Assembly (NCBI RefSeq): GCF_000699445.3
Contig: NC_067195.1
Location: forward strand, 66,584,591-66,648,590
From: Schistosoma haematobium
Lineage: Eukaryota; Platyhelminthes; Trematoda; Strigeidida; Schistosomatidae
Reading direction: 5' to 3'
Length of the DNA: 64,000 nucleotides
Both the position numbers and the translations under genes were made by a program. Below the pieces are notes generated by a model that saw only the letters and a list, made by a program, of their open reading frames with translations, was not told where the DNA came from and did no database searches. Shown here piece after piece: positions 21,301 through 32,264 of the stretch (the first letter of the stretch is position 1; each line of letters starts with the position of its first letter).

Positions 21301-23808
21301 GATTGCTTCATTCTAGAATGGACTCCGTCTAGTGCTTCTAGGTTTCCAATAGTAATTTGACATTGATCGATTCGTGATCTCAATCAAAACTCAACATTCT
21401 CCACAACCCTGTACTGACTATTTTTATTCTTGAAATAGGGGAAATATATACGCCAAAAATGCTAAAGAATTTAACCGAATGGTTTCACAGTGTTTGGGCG
21501 CCAAGTTAATGTGAGACAGTAAAGAGGAAAAATTTACTTGTGAAATCTCAGCGAATGAATTTGAAAAAAATTCAACGTTTCTCTCGGCAATCTGGTCCAA
21601 GCTTTTTCAAGAAATTATAATCAAATATCAAATTTATCGAAAAATAAAGCATAAACCAGATTACCGAGAGGAACATTGGATTTACTTCAAATTCATTCGC
21701 TGAGATTTTACAAATACATTCTTCCTCCTTAATGGCTTAAGAATTTATTCTTGAAATTTTGACTATACATACATAAACAAAATGATTTCTCTGACAGAAA
21801 TCAACACTACTTTCCGATGTTCCAAGCTATTATTCGTATCAATTTGTTCTCGTTCTACTATTCAATTACTTACTTACGTACGTTTGTTACTCCTAATGAA
21901 GCATAGGCCGTATTCAGTTACTAGCTGCATTCAAATTACTTACATTGAAAAAATGTCATACGATTTCTGCTTTAAGAAAGACGTGAAAATCGGTTGTAAT
22001 TTTGTAACAAAGGAGAAATCTCAAAGATTTGAGAAAATTCTCGACAACAAAAGCTACAAGTTAAGACATAAACACATCAACATTTCACTTTTTATTTATG
22101 GCATGCGTGAATTTAGTATAATCCATACTTGATTATAAAATGAATTTGCCAATGAATGAGAGCAATGTCACTGATGTGAACCATTTATATCCAACAAAAA
22201 TATAATTTAGTGACCCAGTTTGTTGAGTTTTGAAGATAGCGACTTAAAGGAGAATATGTCAGTTGTTTATCTAAAGGTGGTATAAAGTTTTATTCTGAAA
22301 CACTCAGGAGGTTATGTTCCAAGTGCTAATACCGATTGAAGTCTACGTATTAAAGTTTTTGAGTATAGTTGTTTCTGCTTATGCAAAATGGAATTGTGGA
22401 GGCTAATTTCCTCTATACCTAACTCCAATAAATAATATTCCGTTAACTGAGTATTTAACGCAGGCTAAATCTCCTAGTAGAATTATGGATTTACTCGAGA
22501 GTATTCGAAAGCCTGAACACCAGTTATAGAGTTAGTTTATTGTTATAGATTAGTAAAATCCGCAAGCGTACAGGAAGCAAGCACACAGGGAAAACGAGTC
22601 TGTGTGTGTTTGTGCTAAACATTCATACATATTAATGAGTGTTATTCGATTGTGGATGAATTATTGATTGTCTGGGTGTTACAGCCAATGGGAGAATAGA
22701 TTAAAAATTGGCATGTGCTCAATCAGACTCACACAGAAAGTTACATAGTGGATTGAGTGTCTAAATTACAGTAAGCAGATAAATAATACAATAGTTGAAT
22801 GAACCTACCGTCGAGTCGTAAATATGTAAATTTATCCTAATAAAACTCATAACCAAGTTGCATACTTTTTACACTTATCATAAACAACCATAAACAATCT
22901 TTGAAAGACGTAATGTACACAGTAAAAGTAAAAACCTGATTATTTATCACGACAAAATAAAAATATTTTATAATACCACTTTAACTAGTTCTGACATATT
23001 TTGTTACTCTACTTCAATGAATTACTGTTAGAAAATGAAAGCAACTATCTTGCTTGATAGTAAATATTTTATAGAAAGTTGTGATCTGTTTTATTTGATC
23101 TTCTATCTAACCTACTTTTCAACTGTTGTTACTATGCTCTTCTTGAATATCTTAATAGTAAAGATTAATTACATGAATGCTATGATAGGTTTTTAGTATT
23201 CCGGTTTGCAAGTTAGGATATCAATTTATCCTTAATATTAAAAACGTAAATATCTTTTTCTAGCTTCACATCATGGATTGGCTTATGGTTATATAACCAC
23301 TAAAAACCAGAAAATACTGAACCGCTGTTTTGTTTTGATATGGGACACATTTTGTTACGGTTTGTTTGCATGCAAAAACACAATGAAACTTGCAAATGTT
23401 GAATCAGAATAAAAGATTTTTAGTTTGGGGATGGTTATGATAATCAAAAAACAAACATTTGAGAACCACTACAAACCAGAGACTACTGAACAGCTATTTC
23501 ATCCTAAGAATCAATTTTAGGATTTTAAGAACTCATAACATAGAAGTAGACCACTGAGCCTAAATTCAATGATCTACATCTTTTAAATTGGTAATTTTAC
23601 GGTATAGCCTGATTCTTAATTCATGATAATCCGAGATAACTGTTTCATTCGATAGGTGGATGATCTCGAATTATTGCATAGTAAACATTTCGTGCTATCT
23701 ACGATACGTATCGGTAAAATGTTTCTAAATTTTATCTTTCTTTTTTTCTAACAGACTGATCAGTCCTCTAGAGGAGAACTCTCAACAGTCTGTCAAATTG
23801 AAGAATAG
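10705..23808 (+). CDS. Opsin A (retinal-binding class A GPCR), six exons, 361 aa
   Basis: Predicted light-activated seven-helix receptor of the plasma membrane of photoreceptor cells. Six exons (10705-10892, 13814-13950, 17187-17390, 18556-18792, 19571-19836, 23755-23808) join in frame to 361 aa plus stop, each intron with GT..AG ends. Seen in the protein: glycosylation site NRT at residues 4-6; TM1 with GVCLN; TM2 with NLAISD; Cys110 and Cys188 for the extracellular disulfide; DRY at 134-136; Glu182 in ECL2 (counterion position, EGYQTSC); CWTPY in TM6 at 278-282; Lys310 in TM7, six residues before D316, as in retinal-binding opsins; YPKFR after TM7. The TM6/TM7 text resembles invertebrate rhabdomeric (Gq) opsins, so coupling to Gq is inferred. 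TM7 reads DPxxY rather than the usual opsin NPxxY. Opsin identity is very secure; the subtype is less so. Opsin B is its inverted neighbour. Confidence 0.95.
11092..11146 (-). mobile_element. Family B SINE, 3' end fragment
   Basis: Only the 3' end remains: TAGTTGAATTCATGACTCAA to CATGGAAAAC on the + strand. Inside opsin A intron 1. Confidence 0.7.
11565..11835 (-). mobile_element. Family B SINE with upstream satellite-type flank
   Basis: Full body in reverse. Beyond its head (11758-11835) it continues with the same upstream stretch as the tandem units at 6397-7190 (GGATTAATTGAATTCAG on the - strand), so it derives from the longer 390-bp form. The hammerhead core is damaged (CCGAAGA). Confidence 0.8.
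12140..12300 (-). mobile_element. Sm-alpha-type SINE (family A)
   Basis: On the - strand: head GACTCAGTAGCTAAGTGAAT, B box GGGTTCGAGTCCCGG, then a hammerhead-derived stretch ending ACGCGCGTCC, then GAATTCCACTG. The ACGCGCGTCCTG..ATTCCACTG end is the hallmark I know from the S. mansoni hammerhead repeat. The core is damaged (CTGACAA, TGAAA). Confidence 0.75.
13814..13950 (+). CDS. Opsin A exon 2 (ICL1, TM2, ECL1)
   Basis: 137 nt after a pyrimidine-rich acceptor ending CTAAAG. Residues 63-108 include the opsin signature [16 protein letters not shown] at the ICL1/TM2 border, with the TM2 aspartate, and the WPWG turn of ECL1. The donor GTAAGT at 13951 leaves one base (phase 1). Too short to appear as a free-standing reading frame; found by homology and splice signals. 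Confidence 0.93.
13951..17186 (+). other. Opsin A intron 2
   Basis: GT..AG intron in phase 1. Its centre is an antisense RTE retrotransposon remnant (15190-16500). Nothing was recognised in 13951-15189. The stretch 16500-16960 is more GC-rich than its surroundings and may be further decayed 5' RTE sequence, but no motif could be read. Confidence 0.85.
15190..16500 (-). pseudogene. RTE-clade retrotransposon remnant, internally deleted
   Basis: On the - strand the endonuclease-to-RT linker is readable: [20 protein letters not shown] at 16266-16200, then [12 protein letters not shown], then [20 protein letters not shown] around 15930. Next come [20 protein letters not shown] (RT fingers, about 15630-15575) and directly a piece of the C-terminal domain, so the central RT palm with its catalytic aspartates is missing. 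Frames are broken in several places. Antisense inside opsin A intron 2. Likely the schistosome SR2-type RTE lineage. Confidence 0.75.
17187..17390 (+). CDS. Opsin A exon 3 (TM3, ICL2, TM4)
   Basis: Residues 109-176. Begins with the split Ala codon followed by Cys110, the disulfide cysteine at the top of TM3. DRY lies at 134-136, the same numbering as in vertebrate rhodopsin. TM4 reads [17 protein letters not shown]. The acceptor is CACAAAG and the donor GTAAGC at 17391, phase 1. Confidence 0.93.
17391..18555 (+). other. Opsin A intron 3
   Basis: GT..AG intron in phase 1. It contains a GC-richer unrecognised block (about 17700-17945) and a long ATG microsatellite (18315-18393). Confidence 0.85.
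18315..18393. repeat. (ATG)n microsatellite, about 26 units
   Basis: 79 uninterrupted bases of ATG/GAT repeats in opsin A intron 3, ending 160 bases before exon 4. Likely variable in length between individuals. Confidence 0.95.
18556..18792 (+). CDS. Opsin A exon 4 (ECL2, TM5, ICL3 start)
   Basis: Residues 177-255. ECL2 reads [18 protein letters not shown], containing the counterion-site Glu182 and disulfide Cys188. TM5 follows ([18 protein letters not shown]), then a basic, hydrophilic start of ICL3. The acceptor is ATTCAG and the donor GTAAGT at 18793, phase 1. Confidence 0.93.
18793..19570 (+). other. Opsin A intron 4
   Basis: GT..AG intron of 778 bp in phase 1. No repeat or secondary gene was recognised; it is plain AT-rich sequence. 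Confidence 0.85.
19571..19836 (+). CDS. Opsin A exon 5 (TM6, TM7 with retinal lysine)
   Basis: Residues 256-344. TM6 carries CWTPY. TM7 carries [14 protein letters not shown], in which Lys310 is the predicted Schiff-base lysine. The helix-8 region reads YPKFR. The donor GTCAGT at 19837 is in phase 0. Reading through it would give a different short tail (VSYVKISFS) ending at 19866, so an unspliced 3' form is possible in principle. Confidence 0.92.
21241..21400. mobile_element. Foldback SINE, diverged
   Basis: Arms 21241-21299 and about 21330-21395 are reverse complements of about 58 bases (TGAATCGATCAATGTTAGAC against GTTTGACATTGATCGATTCG with a few changes). Both derive from the family B 3' end. 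The loop retains a trace of the hammerhead strand. Inside opsin A intron 5. Confidence 0.65.
21524..21729. repeat. Palindromic element with about 78-bp arms
   Basis: GAGGAA..ATCTCAGCGAATGAATTTGA..AACGTTTCTCTCGGCAATCTGG is followed, after a short AT-rich loop, by its reverse complement ending CATTCTTCCTCC. A single arm of the same element lies at 56773-56865. No coding capacity. Confidence 0.75.
23755..23808 (+). CDS. Opsin A exon 6 (C-terminal tail)
   Basis: A long pyrimidine tract (21 pyrimidines in 23 bases) and ACAG precede a 17-codon open stretch that starts in phase 0, as the exon 5 donor requires, and ends at TAG. The residues are [17 protein letters not shown], rich in Ser/Thr and acidic residues like many receptor tails that are phosphorylated for desensitisation. 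The call rests on splice signals, phase and composition, not on recognised homology. Confidence 0.7.
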   Translation, partial: TDQSSRGELSTVCQIEE

Positions 23809-24005
23809 AAAACGTTTTACAATCATGGAAAAAATAGAAGTTAACCACAGTTTCATGTGCCCCAATCTTGTTCTCATATCATCGTAACTACTGACTAGAA
23901 ATGATGTAATTATCTAGATTTACACTTACAGTTGGAAGAACCATATTTGTTACCATTTTTCTAATTTGTAAAATAGCAGTTGGGATAGTTGTTAGCGATC
24001 AATAG

Positions 24006-24011
24006 AATAAA
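24006..24011 (+). terminator. Candidate poly(A) signal for opsin A
   Basis: AATAAA about 200 bases past the stop codon of opsin A. It is the first good match seen downstream, but such hexamers are common by chance in AT-rich DNA. Confidence 0.3.
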
Positions 24012-24969
24012 GCTATTGAATAGTTCGAGTTATTGTTATTAAGAAATTATCAGGGATTACTTTTTATGTAAACACTCTCGATTTTTTGGGAGTCAGTAAA
24101 TTCTGCAGAGATAATGTTTTCAAAATCGAGGTCTCTAGAATAGGGTAAATCTTCCTAAAATAATGGAATTATGTACTCCAGTATCACTGGAGAATAAACT
24201 CGGCAGTTATTAATCCTGATGACACTAGAAATCAACTGATAGGATGATGATGTACTAACTATAAATCTTTAATGCTGATAAGTTATTCCTTTAGAAAAGA
24301 GAGCAAGCAATTGTAATATAAGATAATACTAGGCTCTATCTGCTTACATTTCTCCTCAAATTAAAAAGACTAGAAAATAAAGTGACCTATACGGTTGTGA
24401 TTTCGTAAAGCCTATAGATCATACTACTATAGGAATAAAGAAGCACATACAAAGTTATGAAAAAAAAAATTAGATGATATTATATAACATCTGCTATACA
24501 ATATTTTCTCCTAAGCAGTTTTTAGTTTACATATAATAAGGTAATTAAATTAACTATTTTTAGTTAGTTTCTGATTGTACTCTACATATAAAACCGTTAT
24601 AAGACTATATGTATATGATTCCGAATGAAAATATTCATATTGTGCATTCTTCCTGAAGAATAAATGAAAATTGTTTCCATGGCTACATTATTAGATTATT
24701 TGTTTTGAACCGACAAACTAAGTGCGATGAAGTTGTATTCATCTTATTTTCTAAATGTCATATTAAATACCTATAAAATTTTGAATGATGATAAAAATGT
24801 TAATATTTAAAATAAATAATGTAAAATAATGAATTTAATTTTTATTCTTATTACATAATAATTGGGATTCATCCAAACTGATTATGAAAAGCAAGAACAA
24901 ATATTGGTGCAGAATAGTATGAATTCATATTATTTCGAGGTTTCTCGTCAGCTGCTTAAATTGAGATTA

Positions 24970-25140
24970 GATGGTGGTTGGAAGTAGTCGACAGGAAACC
25001 CTGGACCCGGGTTTCATGCTACTTGGCACTCGTCAGCAAGGTGTACCTGTAATATTGAGGAAACTGATGCTCCCTGGCGGATTCGATCTCGTGTCACGCA
25101 GCTTCACAGTCAGAGACGTTACTACTGAGCTATCCGAGCA
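24970..25140 (-). mobile_element. Third tRNA-like SINE family (family C)
   Basis: On the - strand: GGATAGCTCAGTAGTAACG (A-box region), then GATCGAATCC (B-box-like), then a hammerhead, then TTTCCTGTCGACTACTTCC. Head and tail differ from families A and B, but the order tRNA-like head then hammerhead is the same. Confidence 0.7.
24993..25050 (-). ncRNA. Hammerhead ribozyme in family C, intact core
   Basis: - strand: stem I CCTTG/CAGGG (one G-U pair), core CTGACGA, stem II GTGC/GCAT around a CAAGTA loop, core GAAA, stem III from the self-complementary ACCCGGGT, cleavage expected after GTC. All core positions match CUGANGA..GAAA. Predicted, not tested. Confidence 0.75.
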
Positions 25141-27934
25141 GCTGACGAGAAACCTCGAAATAATATGAATTCATACTATTCTGCAACAATATTTGTTCTT
25201 GCTTTATTTAATTTCATAAAGGGAATCAATTGCATGAAATGATTATGAAAAGTTGGTAGATAATATTATCATTAAATATTTTGTTGTCATGTTGATAAGT
25301 ATCTGTAAGGTGAATTGTGATCAATTAGAAAAACGATAATCTACACATTATAACGGTAAAAATAGATTTTTTTTTAGTGTTTAGTTTGGTTTCACTCATT
25401 ATCCGTCTCATTTGTTTTCTTTAACATTAGTAAGAGCAATTCAGTCAATAAATTAAGTATTAGCTTAATAATTCATTATTTTTTTAAAAATGAAAATGTC
25501 TGTAAAGAATAATCAAACTACTTGAAGATTCAAATTGCAGAAAATATTAATAGTACTTCATCACTACGTGTGTTCATCATGGGATGGTGTATCAATCTCA
25601 TCATATTATTTATTTCATTACTCAATAGGATTATTAAAACTTGACACAGATTTCTCGCTCTTTTCACCTTCATCTTTAGCACGTACATCTATGAAAACAT
25701 TACAGAGATAAGTGTATCATTTATCGGTAGTTCCGTTATTTGAACTATTTTCAATTATTTTAAGTTGGTTGCCTTAAGGATAATTTTTGTTTTATTCATC
25801 ACATATAAGATTTGATTAATCGCATGTCGATGTTTGAGTAGACTATTTAATAATTGCATTGTATGATCAGTGAATACTAGATTAAGCATGTAGTGAATCT
25901 TTAAAAATCCTTGAATAACTGATATTATATTTGCAGAAGTGATTAAAGTCCGTCAATCAAACAGTATTTTATTTTATATTTGGTATTCATATGAATTAAA
26001 GATAAGGTGAGGAATTATTAATCCAAGTTAATTTCGAAATAACTTAGTCTAATCAAACAAAGATAAAAAATTTCCTGCACAAAACTTAAATATTTTTAAT
26101 TAATTGTCATCTCAAAACATACCATTAAATGTAAGAGGGCATTGTATGTTTTTATAAATGATCCTATTGTCATATCGACTATACAGCAAATTTTCGTACC
26201 GAAAAAGCGGAGGAGATTGGAAACATCTTTTTCAAGAAAGAAAACGTTTGAAGTATTTTTAAAAAAATTACAAGTTTTAGAAATAGTGGTCAAAAATGAA
26301 AATCTATAATGCAATTGATTATTCAGTATCCCTATATTTTATTCTTATCACGGTATATTTTAGTCTGTAATGTTAACTTTAACAAATTGTGGTGGTCGCT
26401 ATTCAATATGATCTTTAAACTCCGTATACAGTTCGTCCTTATAACCATCACTAGATAACTCCCTAACGGTGTATTAATCAAAAAGCAAATACTAAGTGTT
26501 GATTATGTTTATTATTGCACTACTCACAGATAACCAAAATTACAAGCACTCTAAGCAAGCATGAAAGAGTAGCACCGAAAAGCAAATGGGCAAGTGAATG
26601 AGCGAGTCAATGAAAAGGATTTATATATATATATATATACTTAACGAAAGAGCTTAACCAAATTAAATGTGAATAAACTTAATTGCTATAAAATAAACTC
26701 ACTTACCGGAATATACGTACTTATAAAGACATTAAATATAATAAATGAAAAATATTGAATCATACTACTGGCAAACCATAAATTCTGAATTTCTTGTAGT
26801 TTAATCTTCATGGAATTAAACGTACATCAAATTAATTATCCATTAATCATTTAAAACAAGTTGAATAGATTTTTGAGTAAAATTAGTCATAATAATAATT
26901 TTTAACTTTCGTTTCTATTCTCTATTCCAAAAATCACTTCATTAATGAGAGCTAAATACATAATTTGCATTTGTTTTGTTTACCAATACAAGAACACCAA
27001 CTGAATGCTTCAAAAATGATCGAATTCAGCTGTCTTGTTGTCATATACAAAATCAAAGAACAAAATATCACACAAATAAACACAACACGTACACATATAT
27101 GTATTCATAAAACATGATTAGAACAAATAAGAAATAATTATACATTGGGTTACTTACAAGCACAATTTTATATGAATGTTGAAAGTATCCAGGCAACTAA
27201 TGAAATTATAGTTATAAAATATTACTTTCAACTATACTATGTAGACGTTAATTTTTTCAACAGCTTTGAAACATCAACTAAAAGATATATAGAACAATTT
27301 TTATTAGTAATGTGAAAACATGATCAGTAATACATTTAAGAATGAAGATAGAGAATGTACTCAAAGTATATTTGTATGAATTGTTATTAAATTACATTAC
27401 AGTTTTAATAAAAGGTAATCAACATAACAATTTAAACAAACTTTACAATGATTAATAATGACAAATATATACAAACTATATAAAATTCTAAAGATAGAAA
27501 TATGAACAATATTTATTCACAGATTACTTTTTTAATGACCATTTCTACATAACTCATTCCTTCCTTGTCTATTTTGTCCGAAGGAAACATTATTATATAT
27601 AATTGACTTTCAAAAAAGAAATGGAAAGGCCTAAAATAGTATATAGAATAAAATTATTATTCAATAAAACAAAAATAAAAAAATATGTATACTTTGCAAA
27701 TGTGTACAATAGGTATGTTGAGCGTACGTATTTGAATAGAAACAAAAACGTTCATGTTTGTAGTAGTCAACACAAAATAAAGAATACATTACATAATAGA
27801 AATTCAAGTTGAAGTGATATATATTTATAGTGCCTGGCACTATGTCGATCCTTCATAGCTTATTCGAGCTTCCGGACAAGCCAATTCATTCATCCTTCTG
27901 CAGTCACATTTTGACTTTGTTAATTCTTCGTGGA

Positions 27935-28190
27935 TTGGTTGAAGTTAGACATTAACACCGTTGGATGCCGGCTCAGTGGTCTAGTGGTTAAGTGCTCGCG
28001 CGCGAAAGCGGTAGGTCCTGGGTTCGGATCCCGCGGGGTACGGGATCGTGGATGCGCACTGTTGAGGAGCCCCGTAGTAGGACGAAACGGCCGTCCAATA
28101 CTTCCAGGTTTTTGACTGAGATCACTGCCAGGTTTTCCATGGTGGTCTAGCTTCAATTGACTCATGATTTCAACCAATGAAATTATTCGC
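27935..28190 (+). mobile_element. Family B SINE with an internal 3' duplication
   Basis: Full copy from GGTTGAAGTTAGACATTAAC to TTTCAACCAATGAAAT. A box and B box (GGTTCGGATCC) are present. The hammerhead core is changed (TTGAGGA), and an extra piece duplicates part of the 3' end (CCAGGTTTTTGAC.. then CCAGGTTTTCCATGG). Confidence 0.85.
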
Positions 28191-29759
28191 TTATCAATCT
28201 CGTCTGTTTTCATGTGAACATATGTGTGTGCATTTCTTATCCAGTTCATTACATGTCTGATACTTAATTTTGTGTGACTATAAATATCGATTAATGCTTG
28301 ATCAAATCCAGTTGACTCATTTGCCTTCTCCACCACGCGTCATTTCGTTGCACTTTTCTCTATCCTCTTAGCTTTCGTCGCTACGTCTCTCTGACTGTCT
28401 GTTCTCATCAACGATTGTACAAAATGTACGTATTCAAAACTTCATTCACGTATTCGACTTATTTAATTCCGTTATTCGCCAATGTGATTTAAGTCGATGG
28501 TTATATACGTGGATTAGTGACATATATATTTCAATAACAATTATTCATCCGATCTTATTGGAGTCAGATTTAAAGCCACTAAATATATACATGTTTTTAT
28601 GTTATATGGGATGATTAAAAAAATGAATGTACATACATAGATGGCATTTGATACAAGAAGAAAACACAGTTAACATTGAGTACAAACAAAATAATACCAA
28701 ATAATATTTCACAAGAAATTTAATCAACAAACTGTTTATTTGTATTTACACTATCAATCCTCTCATTTTTTGTCTTGTGAAGTTGATTTCAAACGATTAA
28801 TTGAGGTTATTTCTTTTTTTTTTGCTGTCGTTGAGTATAAGAATTTTCCAGCGATTTCAACTGTTTATAAACAGCACTGGATTTTTAAGGGTTTCCAAAC
28901 TGTTTACAAGTGGATAAAATTGAATTTGTAAGCGGTTGAATTGTTGCTGACTTGTTAACTCCAGAAAAGTGTACAGGGAAAACATGCTCTATTTAACTCA
29001 TCAACAATCAATATTTTTTATTAGTTTAAGGCTGTAAGTGTCTAAACAAATAAAATACTTTCACCCAGACATAAAAAATACAACTTCAGAAAAGGAATAC
29101 TTCCTTTATCCTTTTATTTCTAACATGTTTATTTTGGCTCAACACAGACATAATCTTAAGTTTGAATATAAACAACAATACCGATTAAATGATTCAAAAT
29201 TAATCAAATACAGGATATAAGAATCAATCAATCTAATAGAGTCTTAATATTCTTTGTTTACTGTAGATCATCCAGACTGAACGTAGGTTACATGGATCAT
29301 ACTGAATTAACTGCTTACTGTTTACTCAAATTTTACAAAAGACTTATATATTGACCCTAATGACACTATTCTATTACTTTTATTCAATTAAGAAAATGAC
29401 ACGTTCATTCCATTTTCAAGAGTTCTGATCTAGGTTGATCAAAAAAATATATAAATACCTATATTCTGAGGATATTCTGCAATTAATCTCAAGTATACTA
29501 TGTAAAATATCACATTATTTCCATGAAACTCTTGGTATCAATACATTTCACAAATGAAAAAAATTCTTTTTCAAAATGACCAATTATTCTTCTTCTACTG
29601 TTTCGCATAATAATTTTTACATCCAAGTTCAATTAAGAAAACAAAACTTTTCATTAATAAGTACAATTCATATTGTCAATCAAACATTTAACCTATGAAC
29701 GGTAGCGTAATGACTGTTTTAATTAATCTTAAAATTTAGCTCCAAGTAATAAGTAAATT

Positions 29760-29985
29760 TCAGTGGTTAAGATTATGAGTCAGTTGAAGCTAGACCACCA
29801 TGGAAAACCTGGGAGCACTGGACGGCCGTTTCGTCCTATTGTGGGACTCCCCAGGAGTGCGCATCAACGACCTCGCCCCCTGCGAGATTCGAACCAAGGA
29901 CCTACTGGTTTCGCGCGCGAGCACTCATGATCTTAACCACTTAAATTACTATAATATCCACAAGACCCATCTGATAATATTAAGG
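29760..29985 (-). mobile_element. Family B SINE, head lost
   Basis: 3' end, hammerhead region and B box are present in reverse; the A box is replaced after 29935. The far end carries TACTATAATATCCACAAGAC, a 3'-tail piece in inverted order, so this copy is partly foldback too. The hammerhead has CTGGGGA in place of CTGANGA. Confidence 0.75.
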
Positions 29986-31639
29986 AAGTGTTCGTTTACG
30001 AGATCCTGTCATACTTGATCACAAAAATTATCTATATTTTCCTTGATAAACTGTTAAACTACGAGATTTTTTACGAAAGGCTTTTTTCATATCTGTTCGA
30101 CTTTATTTTAAACCAATCGCCATCTTACATTTTCTGATAAGCGAAAAATTAATTATTTACGAGCATTTTAACGTTCATGCCCTGGTCATTTTTGAGAGTA
30201 AATAAGACAGTTACTTTAAATTGCAATAGCTAGGCACTATGAATCATACTAATTTTTATCTATTATCTCATAGTTGAATGCAGAACGATATTTCTCATTT
30301 TCTTCTTACTTCTTACTGCTTCCCAGAAGATTATTAAAACACGCAACTACAAATATGCTAAATAAATAATTTATGAATTGAACATTACAAACTTTGATTA
30401 CATTCTTCTCTTTCAATAGCTCCTACAATCCCATTTCAAATTCACACTGGTATTAGTCACCATTTAAAGTATAAAGTAACAAGAGGATGACATAAAGAAG
30501 TCTAATAATCACGTATACTAAAAACCACACTACCTCACGAAACATTAAACCTTGAATAATCTTCTGGTTAATCACGCTTTATTAACTTAATATCAGATGA
30601 TGACCTAATATGTGCATCAAGAATAACATTTTTTAGGTATTGTAAACTGAGTTGTTCGAATTTTGGTTTTCAGTAAGTTTTGTTGTTCCTGAATTTGATA
30701 CATGTTACCCTAGTACGAAGAAATAAGTTTATTTTTGGTTTGCTACCGTCGATAAACTTCGTAAAAATGCCTGTGGTAAAATATGTGTCACCGGAAACAA
30801 AAACAGGGTGGCAGTATAATATTGGAAACTAGCTAAAAAAAGAAACAGAAACGATTGAGCTCTTGATCAAAAGTCTGGGGTTTATGCGCTCATCCCAAGA
30901 TCCATCGATCCTGAATTAGTCACCTAGTGAGAATATTTACGCCTACAGTCAATAGAAACAAATATACCGTATATTTAAAATTCGGTACTCACAATTTTCG
31001 ATAAACAACGACTTAACACGAACTTGTTTTAATTTTCGGATCTGTAAATTTAACGGTTTTCAAAACATTATTTCTTTAATACTTGACTTAATCATAAACA
31101 CTAATAAACGGTTTTCACGATTGACTAAATTAATGGAAGCGTTTACGTTTGCCTTAAGTCTTAAAGGAATGACTGTTCGTTGAGACATGAGCTACTAGGT
31201 CTGAAACATAATTTATTTAGATACACACGTAGCTGTTCCTTAATAGATTAAAACTACTCATTTCTTATGCAAATTTCTAGTTTTGACACAAATACTCTAA
31301 ATCTCGTTTAGTATAGCTTTATATCCAAAAAATAATAGAAAACAGACATTAGAATATTGTTGATTTAAACTCGTTCCTATTGATAAACTACTGACCTCTT
31401 TAAAAATCATTGAACAATAAACTGAAACAAATGACACTTCATTTATATTTTCTGTGTGGGTTAGTATAACCTAAATATATTCAACAAATCAATGTATATT
31501 CGTAAGTGAGAGTAGGTCTACCCAGTTAACATACTTTCAGTTTCGTCAGTATTTAGACGCCATATGACAGAAATTACCAATAAAATTACATCATTACAAA
31601 TAATGTTTTGTGTAAGACTTCTTTAACATTCAATAGTTG

Positions 31640-31735
31640 AAATCATGAGTCAATTGAAGCTAGAACACCATGGAAAACCTGGAAACACTGGACAGCCATT
31701 TCGTCCTAGTACGAGATTCCTCAGCAGTTTCACAA
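31640..31735 (-). mobile_element. Family B SINE, 5'-truncated
   Basis: 3' end plus hammerhead only. On the - strand the hammerhead (31731-31684) keeps CTGAGGA, GAAA and GTC, but stem II is weakened (ATCT/GGAC). Confidence 0.75.
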
Positions 31736-32264
31736 CTCTAAGGTATATCTTCTAATTAACTTATAAACTATAAGACGGATTTTTTAAATCTTTTTGTTTC
31801 ATTTTAACTAGACAATAAATATAAATGGGAGCGATTGGAATATTGTTTACTCGTATATAGTTGAATCAACTAGTGTAGATTTTAAAATGTATTTTTGAAG
31901 CTTGTTGAATTGAATCCGAAATTCTGCAAAAATCTACTTTCATTATCACTTTAAAATTTCAAACATAGAGTAACGAGTTAGAATGAGCTTTCTACGTGCT
32001 GAGCAAATGTTCAGTTTTACACCTATAAGGAAGAAGAAAATAAAAATATGTGGACAATTTATTTACATATTGTTATGAAAATGCAATGAAAATAAGGTTA
32101 CAGACGAAATACGTCTGCAAGCAGTAATTAAACATAGTTAGCCATAGTAAGTAGGTAACAAGTATACTGTAGAACAATTATTATAGCAGTTCGATTATAA
32201 CGAATGTATGTAAGTATCAAATGAATGTTCTTCTAATGTAGCAATAACAAAAACTTAATTTATA

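Larger units (their letters stand above)
19837..23754 (+). other. Opsin A intron 5
   Basis: GT..AG intron in phase 0. It holds a foldback SINE (21241-21400) and a palindromic element (21524-21729). The other parts, 19837-21240 and 21730-23754, show no recognisable gene or repeat; a 116-codon open frame at 21782-22132 has no recognisable domain. Confidence 0.8.
24890..25205. mobile_element. Inverted PLE-type ends around a tRNA-like SINE
   Basis: Arms 24890-24957 and 25135-25205 are near-perfect reverse complements and match the outer arms at 2241-2848. Each carries the hammerhead-like motif: - strand 24955-24909 and + strand 25138-25184. In these copies stem II has two pairs (GAAACCTC) and stem III ten pairs around GAATTC. 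The space between is filled by a different SINE (24970-25140). Confidence 0.7.

Noticed and set aside
21782..22132. 116-codon open frame in opsin A intron 5
   Set aside because: No domain, membrane segment or splice context recognised; composition is that of the surrounding AT-rich intron. Best taken as chance.
27603..27812. 69-codon basic open frame
   Set aside because: Lys/Asn/Tyr-rich translation typical of AT-rich non-coding DNA; no partner exons or homology recognised.
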